64,000 bases of DNA from Hydrogenoanaerobacterium sp032017025 (GTDB lineage: Bacteria > Bacillota > Clostridia > Oscillospirales > Ruminococcaceae). Within the stretch, counting starts at the first letter, position 1; each line of letters starts with the position of its first letter. The translations under genes were made by a program, and so were the position numbers. The notes under the pieces were generated by a model, which was not told where the DNA came from, did not search any database, and worked only from the letters and a program-made list of their open reading frames with translations. Location of the stretch: the NCBI RefSeq assembly GCF_032017025.1, contig NZ_DALZQO010000001.1, positions 62,001-126,000 of the forward strand, written 5' to 3'. Positions 59,124-64,000 of the stretch are shown here, in pieces.

Positions 59124-59455
59124 CCAAACATTTTTTTATCTTTCTGGGCTGTTTTTATAATAGCATTATTTGGCAGATACTTCAACGCTCATTTTCCCAC
59201 CCGTTTTATGCCTTTTAGCTTGACTTTTACAGCTTTTGTCACTAGAATATATTTCATATATTAATAGTATGATTTGCATTTGCTTTTTCTATTTCAGATA
59301 TTTCTGTAATTTTACACAATTGTAAAGGAATGTTTTTGTTGCTTTTCGCAAGGATGTATTATAAAATAAAAGAATTAAATGTTTTACCATGATATCAGGC
59401 TAAATACATAAAATGCTGTTTATTCTCCCTTATTTCAATACACGGAGGTTTCTAT
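59124..59455. promoter_or_regulatory. Intergenic region yesM-metF with candidate metF promoter
   Basis: 332 bp, strongly AT-rich. Best metF promoter: TTGTTG (59336-59341), 18-bp spacer, TATAAA (59360-59365). A short dyad TTTACA/TGTAAA lies near 59310-59326. I looked for S-box, T-box and cobalamin riboswitch signatures expected before methionine genes and saw none. Confidence 0.4.
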
Positions 59456-60328
59456 ATGAGTATCGCCAACCTGTTTCAAAAGCAGTCTACCGTCTTCTCG
59501 TTTGAGGTTTTTCCTCCCAAGCGCAACAGCCCTATCGATACCATTTATAAGACATTGGATGAGCTGCAGGATTTAAAGCCCGATTTTATCAGTGTTACTT
59601 ACAATGCAGGCGGTAGCGGAGACCCCGCTAAGCAGCCTACCTGTGAAATCGCATCCATCATCAAAGAAAAATACGGTATACCGCCCCTTGCACACCTCAC
59701 CTGTGTTAATTCTACCCGGGAAGAGATTTCAATTGTTCTGGATGAGCTGAAGGCCAAGGGTGTCGAAGACATTCTTGCCCTGCGTGGGGATATCAACCCC
59801 GATGTCCCGCCGAAAACCGATTTTGCGCATGCCAGTGATCTCATCACCTTTATTAAAGGGCAGAGCGGCTTTTCACTCTCCGGTGCGTGCTACCCGGAGG
59901 GGCACTGCGAATGTGCAGATGTGGTTTCAGACATCCATAATCTGCGTAAAAAGGTGGATGCCGGCGCGAAGCATTTGATATCGCAGTTGTTTTTTGATAA
60001 CAGTGCTTTTTATTCCTTTGTGGAGCGCGCCAGAATTGCGGGAATTGACGTACCGATTGAAGCAGGTATTATGCCGGTTGTGAACAAGAACCAGATTGAA
60101 CGCATGGTGTCGCTGTGCGGTGCAAGCCTGCCCCCCAAGTTTACCAAAATGATCAGCCGTTACGACGGTCACCCTGAGGCGCTGCGCGACGCCGGCATTG
60201 CCTACGCGGTGGATCAAATCGTAGACCTTATCTCAAATGGGGTGGACGGAATCCATCTGTATACCATGAATAACCCATATGTGGCGCGCAAAATCTCAGA
60301 AAGCATCTCTTCTCTGCGCACCGTGTAA
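59456..60328 (+). CDS. metF: Methylenetetrahydrofolate reductase
   Basis: 290 residues, GGAGG 7-8 nt before the ATG. Shows FSFEVFPPKRNS, SVTYNAGGSG, DILALRGD, HPE-type ACYPEGHCE and QLFFDNSAFYSFV. Makes 5-methyl-THF for MetH. First gene of metF, reactivation domain, metH. Confidence 0.95.
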   Translation: MSIANLFQKQSTVFSFEVFPPKRNSPIDTIYKTLDELQDLKPDFISVTYNAGGSGDPAKQPTCEIASIIKEKYGIPPLAHLTCVNSTREEISIVLDELKAKGVEDILALRGDINPDVPPKTDFAHASDLITFIKGQSGFSLSGACYPEGHCECADVVSDIHNLRKKVDAGAKHLISQLFFDNSAFYSFVERARIAGIDVPIEAGIMPVVNKNQIERMVSLCGASLPPKFTKMISRYDGHPEALRDAGIAYAVDQIVDLISNGVDGIHLYTMNNPYVARKISESISSLRTV

Positions 60329-60365
60329 GAGACATACATACAACAGATTTAAGGGAGGTGTGCGA

Positions 60366-61046
60366 ATGAAGCCTATCGTACTGGATGCTATCCCTGTGGA
60401 AGAAGTGCTGCGGTACCTCGGCTGCAGCAAAGAAAGCAGTGCGATGACCGCATTGGCAGAAAGCTGCAGTGCAGAGCTGCTGGCTGCGGCTGTACCACGC
60501 TGGCTCTACCGCGTGTTTGACCTTATCCCCGCTGAGAATGAAAGCGGTGTTGCACTGGCACAGTGCGGCTTTGTTTTACCGGGGGCGGATATTACCGCTT
60601 TGCTAAAGCACTGCGAGCAGGCGGTATTGCTTTGTGCCACACTCTCTTTGGGTGTAGACAACCTGCTGCGGCGCGCACAGCTCACCGATATGAGCCGCGG
60701 CGTTGTGCTGGACAGCTGTGCTACTGCTGCCGTTGAGGTGCTTTGTGACCAAGTTCAGGCCGAAATTGAAGTGCAGTTCCCCGGCTGCTATTTTACCATG
60801 CGCTACAGCCCCGGCTACGGCGATTTGCCGCTTACCATTCAAAAGGATTTTTTACAGCTGCTGGATGCACCGAAACAAATCGGCCTTTGCGCTACCGAAA
60901 GCTGCATTCTCACACCGCACAAATCGGTTACTGCGGTAATTGGTATTGCCAAGCAACCCATCAATCAACATAAGCGAAGCTGCCAGACCTGCAATTTGCG
61001 GGAGACCTGTGCTTTTCGTAAACGGGAGGAATACTGTGGACTTTAA
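60366..61046 (+). CDS. Stand-alone MetH reactivation-domain protein
   Basis: 226 residues from ATG 60366 (GGGAGG 8 nt upstream). Resembles the AdoMet-binding activation domain of cobalamin-dependent methionine synthase (YFTMRYSPGYGDLPLTIQKDF, LCATESCILTPHKSVTAVIG). In E. coli this domain is the C-terminus of MetH; here MetH lacks it. The C-terminal CQTCNLRETCAFRKREEYC may bind a metal or cluster. Overlaps metH by 11 nt. Confidence 0.9.
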   Translation: MKPIVLDAIPVEEVLRYLGCSKESSAMTALAESCSAELLAAAVPRWLYRVFDLIPAENESGVALAQCGFVLPGADITALLKHCEQAVLLCATLSLGVDNLLRRAQLTDMSRGVVLDSCATAAVEVLCDQVQAEIEVQFPGCYFTMRYSPGYGDLPLTIQKDFLQLLDAPKQIGLCATESCILTPHKSVTAVIGIAKQPINQHKRSCQTCNLRETCAFRKREEYCGL

Positions 61047-63399
61047 AACACTGTTACAGAAAGAATTTATTATACTTGACGGTGCCATGGGTACCATGCT
61101 GCAGCAAAAAGGTATGCCATTGGGCGCTGTGCCCGAAGTTATGAATATTGAACACCCCGACTGGCTGCTGGATATTTACAAGCGATACATCGCCGCGGGT
61201 TCCGATATTATTTACGCCAACACCTTTGGGGCAAACCGCTACAAAACACAAAATTGCGGTTACACCGTAGAGCAACTTATTTCTTCCGCTGTGGGGCTGG
61301 CAAAGCAGGCAGTTGCAGAATCGGGTACCAATACGCTGGTGGGGCTCGACCTTGGCCCCATTGGGCAGCTGCTGGAGCCTACCGGGACGCTCTGCTTTGA
61401 GGACGCATACGAACTGTTTGCAGAGCAGGTACGTGCGGGTGCCGCAGCGGGGGCAGACCTAATCGCCATTGAGACGATGACCGACCTTTACGAAATGAAG
61501 GCAGCACTGCTTGCCGCCAAAGAAAACTGCAGCCTGCCGGTGTTGTGCACCATGACCTTTGAGCAGACAGGCCGAACCTTTACCGGCTGCTCAATCTCTG
61601 CGATGGGGCTGACGTTGGAGGGGTTGGGCGCAGATGCAGTTGGCATCAACTGTTCATTGGGGCCCAAGGAGCTTGTTCCTCTGGTGGAGGAGCTGCGGCA
61701 ATGGATCAACCTGCCAATTATCGCCAAGCCCAATGCAGGGCTGCCAGACCCAAACAACGACAGTTACGATATTTCTCCCTTAGAATTTGCCGAGAGCATG
61801 GCTACACTTGCCAAACTGGGTGTTAAAATACTGGGCGGCTGCTGCGGCACCAACCCCGACTACATCACAGCACTGGCACAAGCCTTGCAGGGCTGCACCT
61901 ATACCAAGCCGCAGGTGCAGATTCCCGCGGCGGTTTGCAGTGCCAACAAGGTTGTACCCATCGATCGGGTTCGCGTCATTGGTGAACGCATCAACCCCAC
62001 CGGCAAAAGGCTGTTTAAAGAGGCACTGAAGAACCATGACCTCGACTATATTCTCACACAGGGGCTTGAACAGTGCCGAGCCGGTGCGGATATTCTTGAC
62101 GTGAACGTGGGTCTGCCCGAAATTGACGAACAGAAGATGATGGTAAAGGTGCTGAAGGCATTGCAGGGTGTTACCGACGCTCCCTTGCAAATTGATTCGT
62201 CTAACCCCGCTGTGCTCGGTGCCGCACTTCGCGTGTACAACGGCAAACCAATTGTCAACTCGGTAAACGGCGACGACGAAGTGCTGGATGCAGTGCTCCC
62301 CCTTGTAAAAAAATACGGTGCGGCGGTTGTGGGGCTGACGCTGGACAAACGCGGCATTTTAAAAACTGCACAGGAGCGGTTTGAAATTGCAGAAAAAATA
62401 GTAGCCAAAGCGGCTGCGCATGGCATCTGTAAGGAGGATGTTTACATCGACTGCCTGACCCTGACTGCCTCTGCGGAACAAGAAACGGTAATGGAAACGC
62501 TGAAGGCTGTTCATATGGTCAAGGAGCGCCTTGGTGTAAAAACCGTGCTGGGCGTATCCAATATCTCGTTTGGTCTGCCGGGGCGCGAACTGATCAACCA
62601 GACCTTTTTGACATTGGCAATGGGTGCAGGGCTGGATTTGCCCATCATCAACCCCAACGTTGCTTCTATGATGGGCGCGGTGCGGGCGTATTCACTGCTT
62701 TCATGCGCCGATAAAAACGCCGCTGAGTTTGTATCGATTTACGGTGGGGCGACAACCACCGCCCCTATACTTGCCCAGCCCGATATGGAGCTGGATTACG
62801 CGGTGGAAAACGGACTAAAATCTGATGCGGCAAGAATTACCGCAAAGCTGCTGGAAACAGTTGCCCCGATGGAGCTGGTGAACACCAAGCTGATTCCCCC
62901 ATTGGATAAAGCAGGAATTGCGTTTGAAAAGGGCGATATCTTTCTGCCGCAGCTCATTCAATGCGCAGGTGCGGCACAGGCTGCATTTGAGGTAATCAAA
63001 AGCAAAATGGCTGTCAGCGGTGGTAGCGTAAGCCGCGGTAAAATTGTGCTTGCAACCGTTAAAGGTGACATCCATGATATCGGTAAGAATATTGTGAAAA
63101 TTCTGCTCGAGAATTACGGCTATACCATTATCGACCTTGGTAAGGATGTAGAGCCCGCCGCGGTTGCCGATGCTGTACGCGAGCATCAGGTATCGCTTGT
63201 GGGGCTGAGCGCACTGATGACCACTACGCTTGGCAGCATGGCACAAACCATTGCCCTGCTGCGCGAGCAGCAGCTGCCCTGCAGCATTATGGTAGGAGGT
63301 GCGGTGCTTACCGCAGACTACGCTGCCAAAATAGGCGCAGACTATTACGCCAAAGATGCAAAAGAGTCGGTGGACATTGCCAAAAAGCTGCTCGGTTAA
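61036..63399 (+). CDS. metH: Cobalamin-dependent methionine synthase (without reactivation domain)
   Basis: 787 residues from GTG 61036 (GGGAGG 6-7 nt upstream, inside the preceding gene). Homocysteine-binding domain with FIILDGAMGTMLQ and zinc ligands in GINCS and GGCCGTNP; pterin-binding barrel (VIGERINPTGKRLFKEAL, LDVNVGLPEIDE); cobalamin cap and binding domain with GDIHDIGKNIV and VGLSALMTTT (about 610-787). The AdoMet reactivation domain is supplied by the upstream gene, a layout common in Clostridia. Confidence 0.95.
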   Translation: MDFKTLLQKEFIILDGAMGTMLQQKGMPLGAVPEVMNIEHPDWLLDIYKRYIAAGSDIIYANTFGANRYKTQNCGYTVEQLISSAVGLAKQAVAESGTNTLVGLDLGPIGQLLEPTGTLCFEDAYELFAEQVRAGAAAGADLIAIETMTDLYEMKAALLAAKENCSLPVLCTMTFEQTGRTFTGCSISAMGLTLEGLGADAVGINCSLGPKELVPLVEELRQWINLPIIAKPNAGLPDPNNDSYDISPLEFAESMATLAKLGVKILGGCCGTNPDYITALAQALQGCTYTKPQVQIPAAVCSANKVVPIDRVRVIGERINPTGKRLFKEALKNHDLDYILTQGLEQCRAGADILDVNVGLPEIDEQKMMVKVLKALQGVTDAPLQIDSSNPAVLGAALRVYNGKPIVNSVNGDDEVLDAVLPLVKKYGAAVVGLTLDKRGILKTAQERFEIAEKIVAKAAAHGICKEDVYIDCLTLTASAEQETVMETLKAVHMVKERLGVKTVLGVSNISFGLPGRELINQTFLTLAMGAGLDLPIINPNVASMMGAVRAYSLLSCADKNAAEFVSIYGGATTTAPILAQPDMELDYAVENGLKSDAARITAKLLETVAPMELVNTKLIPPLDKAGIAFEKGDIFLPQLIQCAGAAQAAFEVIKSKMAVSGGSVSRGKIVLATVKGDIHDIGKNIVKILLENYGYTIIDLGKDVEPAAVADAVREHQVSLVGLSALMTTTLGSMAQTIALLREQQLPCSIMVGGAVLTADYAAKIGADYYAKDAKESVDIAKKLLG

Positions 63400-63416
63400 C
63401 GAACATTTATAATAGT

Positions 63417-63452
63417 AAAAAACCGTAAGCGAAATTCGCTTACGGTTTTTTG
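63417..63452. terminator. Bidirectional terminator after metH
   Basis: AAAAAACCGTAAGCGAA stem (63417-63433 with 63435-63450) with T-run; lies between convergent metH and the DsrE-type gene. Confidence 0.88.
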
Positions 63453-63459
63453 CATTCGT

Positions 63460-64000
63460 TTATATAAACAGAGACATATCCGATTCCTCAGCGTTGGCAA
63501 GCATTGCGGCCGCGCCGCCCAGCTTAACGCCGTCGATGAGCTCCTCGGGTTTTAGACCCATCACATCCATGCTCATCGAGCAGGCTACAAGCTCCACACC
63601 GTTGGACTGTGCAAGGCGGATCAAATCCTCAAGGCTATCAACATTTTTATTTTTCATAACCCCTCTTATCATTTTTGCACCCATGCCGCCCATATTCATA
63701 TTAGAAAGACCCAGCTTTTTCGAGCCGCGCGGCATCATGCCACCAAACATTTTGGAGATAAAATCTTTTTTCACCGATACTTTTTTAGGGCGACGCAAAA
63801 TATTCAGCCCCCAGAAGGTAAAGAACATGCTTACCTTGCGCCCCATTGCCGCCGCGGCATTGGCAATAATAAACGATGCAATCGCCTTATCCAAGTCACC
63901 CGAAAATACAATGAGGTTCTTATTATCTTTATTTGAAATATTGCATGCGTTCTGCATACTCTCAGCCTTTTCAACCAGTACCGTAGATACCCCCTTGCTG
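63460..64000 (-). CDS. TusA/DsrE2-type sulfur-transfer protein, C-terminal part (partial)
   Basis: The frame stays open to the window edge (SKGVSTVLVEKAE before Met at 63957), so the start is outside. The last 160 residues are a DsrE2 domain: NLIVFSGDLDKAIASFIIAN, MFFTFWGLNILRR, VKKDFISKMFGGMMPRG, CSMSMDVMGLKPEELIDG. The Cys of SMSMD is at VACSMSMD. In related proteins a TusA/SirA-like domain, sometimes with a CoA-disulfide reductase, precedes it; the short visible upstream piece fits the end of a TusA domain. Probably moves persulfide (or possibly selenium) between proteins. Confidence 0.8.
   Translation of the reverse strand, partial: SKGVSTVLVEKAESMQNACNISNKDNKNLIVFSGDLDKAIASFIIANAAAAMGRKVSMFFTFWGLNILRRPKKVSVKKDFISKMFGGMMPRGSKKLGLSNMNMGGMGAKMIRGVMKNKNVDSLEDLIRLAQSNGVELVACSMSMDVMGLKPEELIDGVKLGGAAAMLANAEESDMSLFI

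Noticed and set aside
59124..59455. Riboswitch (SAM, cobalamin or T-box) before metF
   Set aside because: I found no conserved core sequences of these classes; the region is simple AT-rich DNA with a candidate promoter.
63460..64000. YedF (selenium metabolism TusA-DsrE protein)
   Set aside because: The C-terminal domain is of the DsrE2 type seen with CoA-disulfide reductases and lacks the YedF C-terminal pattern that I know; the N-terminus is outside the window.

Overview
The window looks like a chromosomal segment from an anaerobic Firmicute, most likely a gut Clostridia (Oscillospiraceae/Lachnospiraceae-like). Reasons: strong GGAGG-type ribosome binding sites before nearly every gene, lipoprotein signal peptides, YesM/YesN and two-domain ABC sugar systems typical of Gram-positives, a split cobalamin-dependent methionine synthase, and a complete selenium plus molybdenum toolkit serving purine catabolism. 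A run of ten N at 50003-50012 is an assembly join, so order across that point is not proven by the sequence.

Layout. 1-3084: tail of an adenine deaminase, then a minus-strand group of selenium-dependent molybdenum hydroxylase maturation genes (an XdhC-type protein with its two domains in reversed order, yqeB, and a LysR-HTH::YqeC fusion). 3176-4219: selD, itself a selenoprotein (in-frame TGA). 4293-7108: a 2.8-kb cassette bounded by a 25-bp direct repeat of the 3' end of tRNA-Sec; it carries a secreted 28-residue-repeat protein and an OmpR-type two-component system whose sensor loop contains the same motif as the repeat protein. 7088-11673: selC, selB, selA and an EF2568-type cysteine desulfurase. 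11924-12382: a VOC protein. 12509-31618: the purine/uric-acid degradation cluster (arcC, ygeW, ygeY, ygeX, xdhD-type hydroxylase, hyuA/ygeZ, ygfK, ssnA, two YheO-like regulators, NCS2 permease, ridA), interrupted by a secreted transglutaminase-like protein. 31648-32995: pyrBI. 33191-39745: one long molybdenum operon (modE-like, moeA-like, moaC, moaA, MOSC, mog, modA, modB, modC). 39912-43585: xdhABC. 43856-46222: guanine deaminase and a divergent GntR/UTRA regulator. 46435-46878: an unknown Cys-rich protein. 46932-59123: GH2 beta-galactosidase, (gap), GH30 glycanase, sugar ABC importer and YesMN two-component system. 59456-63399: metF, a separate MetH reactivation domain, and metH. 63460-64000: a TusA/DsrE2-type protein cut by the window edge.

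How the genes fit together. Adenine and guanine deaminases, the permease and the XdhABC and XdhD-type enzymes feed purines towards xanthine/urate-type intermediates. HyuA, SsnA, YgeY, YgfK and YgeX are the conserved anaerobic ring-opening set. YgeX would yield 2-aminoacrylate, which RidA detoxifies to pyruvate, and YgeW plus ArcC could recover carbamoyl groups as ATP. Mo uptake, cofactor synthesis and Se insertion (SelD, cysteine desulfurase, YqeB, YqeC, XdhC-type) supply the hydroxylases. Short shared sequence elements near several promoters (TTAGTNNNACT-type sites, TACACATTGCAC, and a 23-bp AT-rich element) suggest that the scattered operons share regulators. The sugar and methionine regions look like ordinary neighbouring metabolism.
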